Part shown: positions 22,860 to 36,639 of the stretch, piece after piece
How positions within the stretch are numbered: the first letter of the stretch is position 1
Layout of the letters: the number at the start of each line of letters is the position of its first letter
NCBI GenBank assembly: GCA_023634235.1
Contig: JAMKCF010000007.1
Location: 2,584,001 to 2,648,000 of the forward strand
From: Pisaster brevispinus
Lineage: Eukaryota > Echinodermata > Asteroidea > Forcipulatida > Asteriidae
Length of the DNA: 64,000 nucleotides
Direction: 5' to 3'
The notes under the pieces: generated by a model
Told to the model about the DNA's origin: nothing
The model's input: only the letters and a program-made list of their open reading frames with translations
The model's database searches: none
Made by a program: the position numbers and the translations under genes

Positions 22860-23680
22860 CATGTATGTTAAAGTGTATAGAGATTGTTTCTGTAATCACA
22901 CAAGTAACCTCACTTTCTAGGTGAAACTTAGCTTGTTAAAATTATTTCAAGGGAGGATGAGTATCATCTGAGCTTAAAGCCCAGTTCGTTCTCATCATGG
23001 AAGCAAGGATAATTTCATTTTATGTCTCAACATTAAAAAATCAGCGCATCTTTTTGTGTAAATTCTTCAGAGATTTTCTAAGCAGTTGCGCATTGTGTGC
23101 ATTTGTCATGCTTGTGCAGAAACTAGCCTATGAAGTGAGAGAAGGATTGTCCCAATGATTTGTTGGACGCACGTGTAAATCTTTAATTTGGGACATTTTA
23201 TCTTCGTGGAGTGAGTTCTCAGTAAATCGTCACCTGTCTGAGTCTGTCAATTTCCAGGCTCTGGTGAAGATAACTGAGGATTGGAGAAATGAAATCAAAG
23301 ATGCAATTACTTCTTGACATTCAATCCTGGAAGAAGTTTACGCCTCTGCCTCCAGCACCAGATGCGACTATGTCAGGATTGATCAAATGGCCAACGGGCT
23401 GGATACCTTGTTCTTGTATGGACCAGGCAGTTTTGCCTCACTAAAGGGCATCTACATGAGGGTTATTCAAGTTTTGTACTGGAACATCAAGGGGCACCAA
23501 GGCGATTGCCCCCAATGCCTGACTGAAACAACAGACCTGAGCTCAATGTGGTGATTTGTAATGTGCCTCACACTTAGCAATTAAGATTGATACACATCTA
23601 AAGATCAATCTTAGCTCTTTGTGAACTCAACCCCAGGACAAATAAACTACCGATGCGTACATTGTGTGCCTTGATCCCAT
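22860..23680. other. no gene seen
   Basis: AT-rich intergenic DNA with only short frames and no splice-bounded candidate. Confidence 0.4.
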
Positions 23681-23681
23681 T

Positions 23682-25821
23682 GTGATTTTTTCTATTATTG
23701 GCTCAAATTTAGAAAAAATGCTGGACTTACCCCTTGTGATTGTTTTCATTTTGGGGCAAAAATTTGATAAAAAAGCTGGACTTACTTACCCCTTGTGATT
23801 TTTCAATATTTGGCCCAAATTTGATAAAAATGCTGGACTTACCCCTTGTATTTTTTCCAATATTTGGCCCAAATTTGATAAAAATGCTGGACTTACCCCT
23901 TGTGATTCTTTCAATTATTGGCTCAAATTTGATAAAAAAGCTGGACCTACCCTTGTAATTTTTCCAATATTTGGCCCAAATTTGATAAAAGTGCTGGACT
24001 TACCCCTTGTGATTTTTTCAATATTTGGCCAAAATTTGATAAAAATGCTGGACTTACCCCTTGTAATTTTTCCAATGTTTGGCCCAAATTTGATAAAAAT
24101 GCTGGACTTACCCCTTGTGATTTTTTCAATATTTGGCCAAAATTCGATAAAAATGCTGGACTTGCCCCCCGTGATTTTTTCATTTTGGGGCATAAATTTG
24201 ATAAAGCTGGAATTACCCCTTGTGATTTTTCCAATATTTGGCCCAAATTAGATAAAAATGCTGGACTTACCCCTTGTGATTTTTTTCATTTTGGGGGCAA
24301 AAATTTGATAAAAAAGCTGGACTTACCCCTTGTGATTATTCAATATTTGGCAAAAATTTGATAAAAACGCTGGACTTACCCCTTGTACTTTTCCCAATAT
24401 TTTGCCCAAATTTGATAAAAATGCTGGACTTACCCCTTGTGATTTTTTCAATATTTGATAAAAATGCACGACTTACCCCTTGTGATTTTTTTCATTTTGG
24501 GGCCAAAATTTGATAAAAAAGCTGGACTTACCCCTTGTGATTTTTCAATATTTGGCCAAAATTTGATAAAAATGCTGGACTTACCCCTTGTAATTTTTCA
24601 ATATTTGATAAAAATGCTGGACTTACCCCTTGTGATTTTTTCATTTTGGGGCATAAATTTGATAAAAAAGCTGGACTTACCCCTTGGGATTTTTCAATAT
24701 TTGGCCAAAATTTGATAAAAATGCTGGACTTACCCCTTGTAATTTTCCAATATTTGGCCCAAATTTGATAAAAATGCTGGACTTGCCCCTTGTAATTTTT
24801 TTCATTTTGGGGCCAAAATTTGATAAAAAAGCTGGATTTACCCATTGTGATTTTTCAATATTTGGCAAAAATTTGATAAAAATGTTGGACTTACCCCTTG
24901 TAATTTTTCCAACATTTGGCCCAAATTTGATAAAAAAGCTGGACTTGCCCCTTGTGATTATTCAATATTTGGCAAAAATTTGATAAAAATGCTGGACTTA
25001 CCCCTTGTTCTTTTCCCAATATTTTGCCCAAATTTGATAAAAATGCTGGACTTACCCCTTGTGATTTTTTCAATATTTGATAAAAATGCTGGACTTACCC
25101 CTTGTGATTTTTTCATTTTGGGGCAAAAATTTGATAAAAATGCTGGACTTACCCCTTGTAATTTTTCCAATATTTGGCCCAAAATTTGATAAAAATGCTG
25201 GACTTACCCCTTGTGATTATTCAATATTTGGCAAAAATTTGATAAAAACGCTGGACTTACCCCTTGTGATTTTTTCATTTTGGGGCAAAAATTTGATAAA
25301 AATGCTGGACTTACCCCTTGTAATTTTTCCAATATTTGGCCCAAAATTTGATAAAAATGCTGGACTTACCCCTTGTGTTTTTTTTCATTTTGGGGCAAAA
25401 ATTTGATAAAAAAGCTGGAAATACCCCTTGTGATTATTCAATATTTGGCAAAAATTTGATAAAAACGCTGGACTTACCCCTTGTACTTTTCCCAATATTT
25501 TGCCCAAATTTGATAAAAATGCTGGACTTACCCCTTGTGATTTTTTCAATATTTGATAAAAATGCTGGACTTACCCCTTGTGATTTTTTTCATTTTGGGC
25601 AAAAACTTGATAAAAATGCTGGACTTACCCCTTGTGATTTTTTTCATTTTGGGCAAAAACTTGATAAAAATGCTGGACTTACCCCTTGTAATTTTTCCAA
25701 TATTTGGCCCAAAAATTGATAAAAATGCTGGACTTACCCCTTGTGATTTTTTTCATTTTGGGGCCAAAATTTGATAAAAAAGCTGGACTTACCCCTTGTG
25801 ATTTTTTCATTTGGGCCCAAA
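23682..25821. repeat. minisatellite of ~54-57-bp units, about 38 copies
   Basis: Each unit has the core TTTGATAAAAATGCTGGACT followed by TACCCCTTGTGATTTTT and one of two spacers: CAATATTTGGCC or CATTTTGGGGC. The spacers recur in a patterned order, and some units are shortened (CAATATTTGATAAAAATG). Because the unit is often a multiple of three with few stops, both strands carry repetitive open frames (+: LIKMLDLPLVIF; -: GKSSIFIKFGPNI), which I regard as non-coding. Confidence 0.95.
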
Positions 25822-25914
25822 TTGTCTTTTATTTGTGGGGGGGGGGGGATGGGTGGCACTGGCCCTACCATACTGTTAGGCCCTTGAAAACTGCAGAAAT
25901 GGAATGAATTTATA

Positions 25915-26035
25915 CTCTGATCCCAACTCTAACCCCATCCATATGTGCTAAGCTGTATATTTCTCTGAGAACTAAATAATTTGATGTACTGCCCAACCCT
26001 AACCCTAAACCTAACCTTAAATCTAACCTATAATG
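25915..26035. repeat. telomere-like repeat fragment
   Basis: CCCAACCCTAACCCTAAACC and nearby CTAACC words make a degenerate CCCTAA array right after the minisatellite, followed by a short TA run at 26068-26083. Confidence 0.6.
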
Positions 26036-26039
26036 CGTG

Positions 26040-27300
26040 TAGGCATACGAGAAGCGTAGTCTAAAAAATATATATATATATATTTAATCAAATAGAAATG
26101 GGAATGAAGGTACTTTTAAAAATAAGATTTGATTTTGAAAACTAGTTTATAGTGCAATGCAAGCATTTTTTCAAAAACAACTGATCGCCGTTGTGTCAAT
26201 GCCTTTAAACAAATCATTATTAAGGATTTATGATACTTCTAAAGAGCAAAGCCTGGTTCTACACGAATTGTCAAAACTCACTGTTAAAATAATTTTGAGA
26301 AACGGCTGGTATTGGAGTCTAGCAATCTGACCCCAAACCCAAAGTTCAACAGTGGCACAACTCACACACACAGTAGGTACATGTCATACAATTCCTGTTG
26401 TATTGTGCACAAACCATGCCTGAGAGTGAGACATAATGGTGCTACACTGGCAGTATATGACCTCAATAAAATCTGACCATTTAAGGAAATCAAGTACAGC
26501 CATTAATAGCTCTACGTAAAACACACCAGTCAAAGTTCACTTCTACACTAGGCCACCACCCAAGATTGGCGACAGTATTGTGCAAACTTTGCTTTAATCC
26601 AGTTTATAACACTGTTTGCTTTCCTTTTCTACCTTTGTACTGTATCTTCAAACACACCACAGAACATTGGAATGTTTTCCAATTCTCACACATGTAGGGC
26701 TTTGCACAGTAAACAGAGTATAACTGCTCCACAGCTTGTTGTCATCACCCATTATTCTCGAATGTAACAGACTGAATCGAAGTTGAGCATAAAGAAATCA
26801 GGGAAAGAGGTGTTATTGTTAGATAAATATAGCGCATTGGACTTGGTCGTGAAATCGTGTCAGAATGTTCAATGTGACAATAGATAACGGGTGACTGTGT
26901 ATTCATGTGCAGAGAAAGTTTTGTGAAAAAAATTAATTGCGTTTTAAACTCGCTGGAGTCACTGAATTTGTGGCAAAGTGAGACTTCAAATTTCCGATAA
27001 AGTATATTTAAACAGCGCGGATTTGCTTTTGATTTACGGTGTCTTGCAAAAGTTTCCCAAAGTAAAAATCAATAGGTTATTTTGAGGCTTTTTTCAACAG
27101 CAGTCATGGCAGTATTAAATTATAATTGGGGTTGGGGTTGGGGTTGGGGGGGGGGAAGATGGGTTTTGAAACCTATTTCCAACTTTGAAAAAAGTTTGTA
27201 ACAATGCCAGACATGTGTACATTTATGTAAGCCTACATTTGTTTGATCGATTATTATTACAATGACAAACTTTATACACAGCGCTTTCTAAGTCCTGCAG
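26040..27300. other. no gene seen
   Basis: AT-rich intergenic DNA. A GGGGTT run with poly-G lies near 27127-27156. Confidence 0.4.
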
Positions 27301-27309
27301 GAAAAAAAA

Positions 27310-27420
27310 AAACAACAAGCTGAAGGACCTTGGGTGGGAATCGAACCCCTGACCTAGCTCCACAGCAGATGGATGTCTTCCCCTTGACCAGGGAGATAGC
27401 CTAGTGACTAGAGACCATTT
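27310..27420 (-). repeat. tRNA-like sequence, probably a SINE head
   Basis: On the - strand a tRNA-like pair of promoter boxes is visible: CTAGTCACTAGGCTATC (A-box-like) and GGGGTTCGATTCCCACC (B box) about 60 bases later. The acceptor stem does not pair well, so a functional tRNA is unlikely. Confidence 0.45.
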
Positions 27421-27424
27421 TGCA

Positions 27425-30400
27425 GTTTCTTAGGCTGCTGTTCGTTTATCGTATTATATATTCCACAACGGAAACTAACATAGTCAACTTAAAAAATAAT
27501 TGTTGAAATCTACCCGGTTAGTTTCCCTTGTGGTTTATTACTTGATATTTCACATCCCCTTAAGGTGATCCCGTGGCTGCCGCTTCCCAGGTTGTATCGT
27601 AAACTTGAGTGTGATCCCTGGCTACATGGCAGTTAACGGTTGTATAGCTTCTGACTGGCACCCCTGAACAAAGATATCTTTACAAAATTCAAGAAGTTGC
27701 AAAAAGAACTTTAACATGACATATTTACCAAGATGGCTTTAAACCAAGTGGTGAAAGTTCAGAATAATGGTTAACTAATTACAGACATACGTGCCTACCT
27801 GCTTGTGTAGTCCCTATGATGTTTATTTTTAACTGACTCCAAATGTCAGATTGAAATCCAGTCTGAGGTTGCTGAGTGAGATCATGGAATAAGAATTCCA
27901 AGGGTTGGAAACCGAGACACCAGGAAGATCGCTTCTACATATGGTAGAGTTTAGATGTCTTGGAAGGACAGAAGGGGCCAAATTGTATCAAGCTGTTTTA
28001 TGTACACGGACAATATTGGTAATTGTCAAAGACCAGTATATCTGCATTTTGTTTGACCCAATCTATAGATCTCTTACATTGGGCGCCATCATTGATGAAA
28101 CGTGCACATGTGAATGGCTATCATTACAGACAGTAGAAGCAAGTGCTGTGTCATGTCGTGCAGTTTACAGAGTCGGCTGGTTCCCTGTAAATGTTTGCTG
28201 TGCAAAACTTGTTAAGCATTACTTCTTGCTTAATAGCAGATTTGAGATCAGGCTGTGGAGCTGATGTTAGGGCAAGGTCACTTCATGAGAAAGACTTGGC
28301 AATATCCAAACATCTCTAAGACTAGAGCTACCAGGGCTTGATTTCACAATGCAACAAGATTCGTCTTTTAAAAGATGAGTTGTCAATCACATGTTGATTT
28401 GTCTTGTGACGTGAAATACACTTTGCTTAGCAATTAAAGATTGATACACAGTTACAGTGGAGCTTCAATGTCAGTTTTGTGATGCACTCATTTGTCAATA
28501 GATAGAGTCCTCATGACAGTAGGACAACATTACAAGAAAAATTGTTCCAGTCAAAAGGTCAAACCCAGCGCTGTTTTGATTGAATATCATCAACATTCAG
28601 GAAGGAACTAAAAATTCTCTGTGCAAAAATGTACAGACCATCATTTGAAATGTGACAGAAAATTGCACTTAAAGGGTAACAAACAACTTCTAAGTTTTCC
28701 CCCCATTTTCACAAGGTCTCTACACATCTATTGGAAAATGAGTGGATCACAGAACTGAATTTTACCTTAGAGTTCCTCTTTAAGATCAACCTTGCTCTTT
28801 TTGTGAAAACCTAGGACTTGGATAATGTAGGCAACCAACTCCAGGGGACCTGCCCAGATTTCATTTCAATTGCTTTTTTTTACAGTTCTACTACACAGCA
28901 TTCAAAACATTTAGGTTATAGCGATTCACTTAACTACACGCATTCCTGAAACTCTGGGGTAACAGTACATTCCGTCTCTCTGAAACCATGGGGGAACCAA
29001 GACCTTCATTGAACACCCGTATTTGCACAACTCTTTACGATTTAAATCATCATTATCCTCACATAATGTTTAATCTCGACGCTGTGGTTTGGGAAAATGT
29101 CCCTGTTTAAATTCCAATCCACCCCACCCCTTTAATTGGGTCTGAAGGTGAAGACTAAGTAAACAAAGACTAGAGTCGGAACATTTCCAGATAAGTGCTC
29201 CTGAGCAGTCTGGTTCTGGCAGTGTCTAGAGAGAAGTAAAGTGCTGTGAAATGCTTTGGGATTATGGAGCAGTAATCATGGTATGGTATCCTGCCATGTG
29301 ATTGCTGATAAATTTCTGATAATTGACCTGAGAAACTCCCATAAAAAAGAGGATAAATACAATTTTAGAAAGGAGGGGGGGGTGAATACTATGATCAAAA
29401 ACACAAAATGTATTTTAAAAGAAGTAAAAAACCCATTATGATTGTAGGTCTACATTTGTTTTAAGTCTAATTATTATTATATATTTCTGGTAATGGAAGC
29501 ATGCCTACTAAATCTGACGTTTATATTTTCAATCTGATCAATGTTGTGCACACTATTTAATTGACATTTTGTTATCATTTAGTATAATTCCTACAAAGTA
29601 CGTGAATCTTTAGATCTTGAATTGGCGCGATGTATTCCTTGGTATTAAATTAATGTTTTTCTTGTGTCGGAGATTTTCACATTATAAATGCTACTTTTAA
29701 ACATCCACGGAGAAAAAAATCAGCTAGAGCACATTTTTTTTACCAGCGATTTATGGCCCACTAAACTGAAAGTGTCCAGGTTGGACAGGTGGGGCAGTCT
29801 GACAGAGTTTGTCAATTATTTCCTTCAAATATTAAGGCTGAACTTACTTCATAAAATGAAAACTTCATTAAAATCCCATGAAACATCTTAGAAGGTTATA
29901 GGTCAAACTAACGTTCGTTCTTTATGCTCGTTTCCACTCTCTTCAACAAACTATGATTCGCAAGTTCTGCTTCAACTAAATTCACAGTTGTCTCAGTCAC
30001 GAAAATGAATTGTTTATAATGCTTGAGAGTAAAAAATGAAATACCTAATGAAGAAAAATAAACAACCTTTTTAAAGTTAAACTAATAATTTTATCAAGGA
30101 CAATGATTTTTCATTTAATTGCAAAACAAATTGACTTCTGGTATTTCACTAATTGCTTGAGAGAAAATAGATGAAGAGTAGACTGAGAGACTGCATTTTT
30201 TTCTCTTTTCTCTTTTCTTTTTGCAACAAGCTGCATTGTGAGTGAATACAAATCCTCCATATGAAGCTGAAAGGTGGGAAATATATTTAATTGATGGCGG
30301 CAAGCACCACTTGTCTGACAGTGGTTCAAAATAGAACCTGTGTATAATGGCCATGTAATTGAAAGTGGCCACACTGGGCAGGTTGCTGCAGTGTGGATAC

Positions 30401-31655
30401 AGTACTGTTTTAACATGACCATGAAATGGTAGCAAAACTGTGCAAGATGTCTGTATATGTATATGTAGACAATACTATCTCAAAGTACTGTGTTGAAATG
30501 CTACTGGATCGATCAATATTTTGAAGTATCATGCAGGATTGGTAGAGCTGACGAAATAGTTGCAGACAGTGTTCATGTTTTGTGATCAACCTTACATTGT
30601 ACATGAGATAACAAACCTGTGAAGGTTTGGGCTAAATCTGTTACGAAGATTTTGTAGAGGTTTGGTTATGTTTGTAAGGACCAAAAATGAAGCTTTCATG
30701 TAGATCATAAAACCTAAACTGTGACGTTTGTGTATTTGTTTTGAGTTCCTTCTAAAAGCAGTGTTCAGAATTCAATCAATGTTATAATTTATTTATTGAT
30801 TTTTTTTTTTTTTTTATTTATTTTATTTTTTTTTGATTACTTTTTTAAATTCAAGTTTGCTCGAAAAAAGATAAAGGACTGCCCTCCCCATAACTGAGGT
30901 TAGCTAAAGGAAGGAATTGATATTTCTCTTTAAATACAGTTTTATCAAAATACATGAGAGAAGTTAAGTGAAAATACAGTAAGTTTCTCTGAATGATTGT
31001 TGATTACAAATAAACTTTCAAGTATAAGAAACTTCATGCAGACTTCATTATTGGTTTATCTGAAATTTGTGTTAGAACTGTGGCAGAACAATGTATTAGA
31101 ATCTTACAAGTCCATTCTTTCCTCATTAATGTCTAAAATTTTTGCTTTTGAAACATCTATCTTAGAACAAGTATCGGGCTCAATTTAAAAGCAGTCGAGT
31201 TTCCTGAAACATTTTTCAGTAATCACTGTAGCTCTTCTTAGAAAACTAATAATACTATCATGACATACTATCAAAGAATTTGTAAACAAAGAGATAACAA
31301 TAAAAAAGTAATCCTTCGATAGTGAAACTTCATATTAACCAGACCAATAATTGATTCACACCGCCCCCATAATACTCGCCGACCTGATGACTTTTGTAAC
31401 AAAGATGTGCTTTGTTGGTTTCGCTTGAATGAGCTCGGGATGCTGTTGTGGGACTGTCAGCTTTCTGTACATGTACACCGCACAAGTACAAGTACATATT
31501 TATAAATTATCTGCTTCATTTGAGGCATTTCAGTGTGCAGAAAATTTTAAAAATAATCTGGCAACATTTACAAGTCAAACCTTTGGGGTGGGTGGGTGGG
31601 TCAAACCGAGTTCGAAATTTTTTAAAAATTTTTTTACATTAATTATTCTGAATGG
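27425..31655. other. no gene recognised
   Basis: Intergenic, AT-rich. The longest frame (27905-28264, 119 codons, no ATG start) has no recognisable motif. A palindromic GATTTCACAA-type repeat piece lies near 28335-28450, and poly-T tracts near 30803-30835. Confidence 0.35.
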
Positions 31656-31661
31656 CATTAA

Positions 31662-32067
31662 AAGGCAAAGCATACCTTTGGATTTAGGAGCCGGTCGATT
31701 ATTTTAATAGTGTAGATATTTACAATAAAACTAACCTGTGAAAAATTCATTTCAAAAAAAGTGGTAGCTAAAGCATTTTTGATATTTCGCCGAAAATCTG
31801 GAGCGGTTATGTCCACGCAGGAAGAATAATCTGTAATTTGGCATTACACAATATGAGATAACATTTTATGCATGAAATGTTTCTCAGACATGTCAGATTG
31901 AAATGTTTTTGAATCCCTTTTCTCTAAAACCACATTCCTTTGAAGGGAATCAGTTCTCAAAATATAGACATTATTAATACCTACAGTGCTTCTTACAAAG
32001 TAAGTTTTTATGGTTATTGACTTTTGGAGTAACTACCAAAAGTACATACATGTACGTGACCCTCCCA
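31662..32067 (+). mobile_element. MITE family 3 (TTAA-flanked), copy A
   Basis: It is flanked by TTAA at 31658-31661 and 32068-32071. It starts AGGCAAAGCATACCTTTGG and contains TACAATAAAACTAACCTGTG and GTCCACGCAGGAAGAATAAT, shared with 50669-51063. Its right half (AAGTAAGTTTTTATGG) resembles family 2, so the two families are probably related or one is a chimera. Confidence 0.75.
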
Positions 32068-32925
32068 TTAAGTCAATAATCTTCGAGTCTTGTAACCAAG
32101 GAACTCACCATCAAGAACACCATGACAAACAAACACACTAACAAATGTTTGACATTTCAAATATATATGAACAACTCCAGATTTATTTGTCTTTTCCTTA
32201 ATTTCACTGTTGGTCATTTCACTTCACAGTCCAGACTGAAATACAAGTACATGTTGTATACTCTAAGAATAAAAAGAAGAGGGGAAAAAAAAGAACTAAA
32301 CGACACATTGTTTATAGGTAAATAAAAGTAATAAATACAATGGTTTGGGAAAAGCTACTTTTAAGTGAAAAAAAAAAAAAAAAACATCATCCAGTGCTAC
32401 ATGTATTATTCAAAGTCCTGCTCAGTCATGCAATATCCCCCCGCCCCAAACCCCAAAATGTACAAATGAACAATAATGCCCTTGATTTATGTTTTCACAG
32501 CATCTTACAATGTCTTACTCATTACTGACCCCTTCAGGGTTTGCCCAAAACTATTTCAGACTAGCCAGAGGAACTAGGTAAGCTTGTCATTAAACTGGTC
32601 CACTGGTCAGCTTTTTCACTAGTCCGTATTTCATATAAAAATAGGAAATGCTTTTTCAACACTGAAAAAGCCAGCCTGACCACTGAGAGACTTTTGACTG
32701 GTCATCCGGTATTTCCTTTGGCCAGTGGACCACTGTTAATGGAGAACGCTGCCCCTGCATCGATGGCCACAGAGCTACTGTCTGCCACAATTTTGGGAGT
32801 GGCTTGGTAAGCGTGTAAACACCATGTGGGTGTGGCCTAAATTTTGTCCTACTCACGAGAACATTAATTCCCAAAGTGACACAACCAAGAACATTGTGAT
32901 GATGACGTTGAGTGAACTGGATTAA

Positions 32926-33270
32926 AGAGAGACAATGCCTTCAGATTGGGCGCTTTCGAACTATAAAAAGCGTTTGTTATGAAAATAAGTACTGTATGGA
33001 TGGAAAGGTGTTTTATAAGGAGAATATTGACACAAGTATCCCGTGAAATTGTGTGGTTTTCTGTTTACTTCCTGGTAACAACACGGACCGTAATTTTGTG
33101 GAGTCAAAAATTTGGTTGTACAAAATGGCAGACTGTGTTAGTTCACAAAGTAAAAGGAAAAACCACACAATTTCAATAATGTGTGAAACATTATAATCTA
33201 CTTATTAAAAATATTTCCAACCATATTATTTTCATGCCAAACGCCAACAATCCAAAGGCAATGTGTCTCT
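32926..33270. mobile_element. MITE family 4 (TTAA-flanked) with ~24-bp inverted ends
   Basis: TTAA lies at 32922-32925 and 33271-33274. The ends are AGAGAGACAATGCCTTCAGA and, inverted, AGAGACACATTGCCTTTGGA. A partial relative starts at 52733 (AGGGACACGTTGCCTTCGG). The inside is non-coding. Confidence 0.8.
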
Positions 33271-33376
33271 TTAATAATAGGTTAAAATTAGCAAAGATAT
33301 GCTTGACCTTTCATTTGATTTCGTCAGGTTCCCAGTGTAGTGACTAAAATGTATAATGCAGCTTTTATTTGAGTTA

Positions 33377-33530
33377 GGTTTCGATTTCACAAAGTGCGAA
33401 GATTGATCTCAACTGCGAATCAATATTAATTGCTTTTTTAAAGCAAAGTGTGATGTCACAATACAAATCACTATGGTAATACTGACAACTCATCTTCAGA
33501 TGAATCTTAATGCTTTGTGAAATCGAGCCG
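33377..33530. repeat. palindromic MITE-like repeat
   Basis: It begins GGTTTCGATTTCACAAAG and ends CTTTGTGAAATCGAGCC, near-perfect inverted ends. Related pieces occur at about 28335-28450 and 35045-35155. Confidence 0.6.
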
Positions 33531-34934
33531 TGCAGCTGGACTTACATGTAAAATAACATCCTGGTAGCAACAATGTTTAATTGAGGTATTTTTTATCTGG
33601 AATATTAAAGAGTATTATTTTGGTGATCATGTGATTATTTTCATGTAACCAAGTGTTTTTATCATCATTTGAACTATCAAGGGGAGATATGAACATCAAT
33701 AATATAATTTTAAAAGCAAACGTATGCTGTACATGTTTACATGTATATTTGAAGTTATTTTTAATTTTCATATTTAAACATTACACATGGAATACATAAA
33801 AGCACAATTTGATGTTCAAAGCGATATTAGGTGTTTTGGCTAACTTAAGAAATAATACCTAGTGAATACTAATTGTTATTCTTAATTAGTTAATTTACAT
33901 ATAAAGAGGAAAAATGACAGTAGTATGCCTACATGTAAGAAAAAGGTGGCAAATTAAACTAAAAATCACAAGCTTTTAGCTATTCTGTCATTCTTTAAAG
34001 AAAATGGCGCCTTAACAACAGTGTCTAAATAAGGCCAATAAACAGGATGCAAACTAAACAACAACAGCAAATAAAAGTGTACAACTACATAGAAGGGAAG
34101 AGTCAAGATGGTAACCAAGCACCGAGTAACAACAATTTTCCATAGAAGGCTACCAGTTTGTTTTTCTTTAATTCAATGTACATTGTACGTCATGTTCTTG
34201 CCACATGTATAGTAAGCTGGTAACCACAGTCTGCCAAGAAAAAAAACTTCCCTGCGTTTGGTAAACATCCAAGCTTGGGATGCTACCATTGCCCCCCCCC
34301 CCCCTCTCCCAACACAACATCCTCAAAAGAAAGTTGCCAATATCACTGCCTTCTGCAACTGCCATTGGTCAAGCTTGTAAACAATGTAGGTCATTGCTTG
34401 AACTCCGACCTCAATCAACCTTACCCCTGGTCACGGCCTTAGTCTTCCAAAAGATCTTTACATTCCTCAACAGAAAATGGCTGGCCCGAAGATCCATGCA
34501 ATCTGTCAAACCCAAGATTCTCTTTGAAGCGGTGTATTTTTTTTCATGTGCGTGTGACTTGCCAAACTTTATTCCGGTCAAAACATAAACTTTCACAAAG
34601 GTCCTTGAAAAGTCACGTGGTGTGTTGCAGCCAATACAAATGCATCGTAATATAGGGACGATCTACATGTACATGTTCCATGCATGTAATTGGCACCCCA
34701 ATACACAGTCCACAAAGTGGGCCAAATTTAATCAGCTCAGTTTATGTTTTCTTCATTAAGTTGCAAGGCATACATGTTCATGTACAAATGTGCTGAGCAG
34801 AAACAGTTACCAGTTAAAAGACCACGTATGACTTTCAATGTTGTTTTTGACTGGTTCCCCACACAAATTGCTCAGCAAATCAAATAAAACATTGGGAATG
34901 CACACCCTAATTTCACTGGGTTGTTGACCCCCAG

Positions 34935-35155
34935 CAATTTTGAATCAAACAAAGTCTTCTTGCAGTGCTTCTTACCGACTAAGTTTTTTGTGGCCACAAA
35001 TTTTTGGAGTAATTACCAAGACTTGTTGCATGACCCTACCTTTAAGATGAGCTGTCAATGTTTACCATAGTGATTTTGTATTGTGAAATCAAACTTTGCT
35101 TAGGCAATTCGGATTGATACACAACTTAAGATCAATCTTAGCTCTATGCGAAATC
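34935..35155. repeat. MITE family 2 tail plus palindromic repeat fragment
   Basis: 34935-35044 matches the right end of MITE family 2 (CAGTGCTTCTTACCGACTAAG ... TGACCCTACCTTTAA). It is followed directly by a GTGAAATCAAACTTTG / AGATCAATCTTAGCTC stretch related to 33377-33530. Confidence 0.5.
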
Positions 35156-35158
35156 AAC

Positions 35159-35250
35159 TGCTAAGGGTACCAGTCGCAAGAATGTAGATTTGGCTGGCAA
35201 CCCACTTCTGCTAAGCAATTTTTTGTTGTGCTTAAATCAAATTTGTGTAC
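35159..35250 (+). repeat. tRNA-derived SINE body fragment
   Basis: AGGGTACCAGTCGCAAGAAT, TTTGGCTGGCAACCCACTTC and TTGTTGTGCTTAAAT match the SINE body at 21310-21500. Confidence 0.5.
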
Positions 35251-36389
35251 TGAACACCTAATAACACTGTTGGTGTTATGACCCTAAAGAATTGGCAGTG
35301 TACTTTTGAGACTTGTCCCCTTTCTTATCATATCAAAAGTTGATAACAAACAGACACTGCATTCTCCATGAAATTGTTTTGTTCCGTAGGGCTGTGTACA
35401 AATCGTGCCTGCAGGAAGTCCAGGCTCTGTGGCTCTTTTGTAAACATGTAAGGTCACAGGTTGCAAGGTGAAAACCTTGGCATATTATGATGAACAATGC
35501 TAAACTTAAATAACAGCATAATTGTTTAATGCCACAGTCGTGTGAATAAACGCTAACAGATCCGCCTTTCCAAAATATATTAAATGACAAAAAAATAGGC
35601 TCTACATGTATGTGAAGCACAATGGTGAGTGCGTGCAAAAGTTGTACGGCGATTGTCACAAACTCAAACGTGACTACTATTTTTTCTCGACCACACAAGT
35701 GATTCTTTGTCAGGTTTGTCACCTGTCCCTCAGGCCTTCTGCCCCTGTCCTAGAAATACTCTGAACAGGTGAACACTGGCCTTGTAGTATGTATCATTTT
35801 TAACACTTATTATGTGTATATACTTTTTTTTTTTTTTTTTTTTAGTTTGTTGAGTGATTTCACATGTACTTCTTATCTTGATTACAAAACTAATAAAACA
35901 CATGTGTGTCAAAGGTTACCAAAGGTCAACGACAAGGTGAGGAAGAACATGCACACAGCTACTACAATCCCAGAAAGAGTTAGTGGAGCCAGTCAGTTTA
36001 ATAAATAGTCGCGGAAATATCAAAAGAAGGAGATAACTAGGGCCTAATCCATGTACAGTTTGTACAAGTTAAGCTGTACACCATCTACTGTATGTATCAC
36101 GCACTAAACCTTACGTACTTGACGAACTTCGTGGTCAGTAAAGACAGCGCATGAGCCAGGAAAACCACGGGGGCTGACCCGATATACATGAACAGCTCAA
36201 AGGTCAAAACACTTTGTCCTTATTAATGAACATGTCAAAGGTCAAGTGCCATGTGCATCACCGAGTGACAGATTTGAGCACAAAGCTACTATTGTTATTA
36301 TTGTTCCGCTATTATTATCATCATTATTATAGGGCATATCTTACATTTACATGTATGAGAAAAATGCTAATTTCTACTGTGGAAGTGTT

Positions 36390-36572
36390 TAAGGGGCACC
36401 AAGAGAATGACCACGGGCACAAAGCCAAGGCCAGGGGCACCAAGGCATTGACTTGGAACACAAAGGCAATGGCCAACAGCATCCAGACAATGACCGAGGT
36501 CACCAATGCAATGACACTGGGTGCAAAAGCAATGACCAGGGGCATAAAGGCAATGACATGGGGCATTGGGAA
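36390..36572. repeat. degenerate ~24-bp tandem repeat
   Basis: Units of the type GGCACAAAGGCAATGACCAG recur about eight times, giving a repetitive frame (KAMTRGIKAMTWG on +). GGGCACCAAGGC-type words also occur at 19565-19640, 41650-41690 and 62632-62710, so this is part of a dispersed repeat family. Confidence 0.7.
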
Positions 36573-36639
36573 ATTTCCTACTCACTTTTGTGTTGACTTT
36601 ATGAAGTGTCAGACCAAAGAAGAATTTTAAATGAAATTG

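Noticed and set aside
23740..25907. Many repetitive open frames on both strands
   Set aside because: They are reading frames of a minisatellite whose unit has few stops; frames switch with unit indels and no start or splice context supports coding.
27310..27420. Functional tRNA gene
   Set aside because: Promoter boxes are present but the acceptor stem does not pair and the spacing is off; a SINE head is more likely.
27905..28264. 119-codon frame on the + strand
   Set aside because: It starts at TTG rather than ATG, has no recognisable motif, and its end resembles SINE-like sequence.
35845..35938. Possible + strand exon after a long poly-T tract, ending at a GTGAGG donor
   Set aside because: The frame is short (about 30 codons), isolated, and the acceptor tract is a simple poly-T repeat; no partner exon was found.
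36214..36630. 138-codon frame on the + strand
   Set aside because: Its repetitive part is a 24-base tandem repeat and the rest has no motif.
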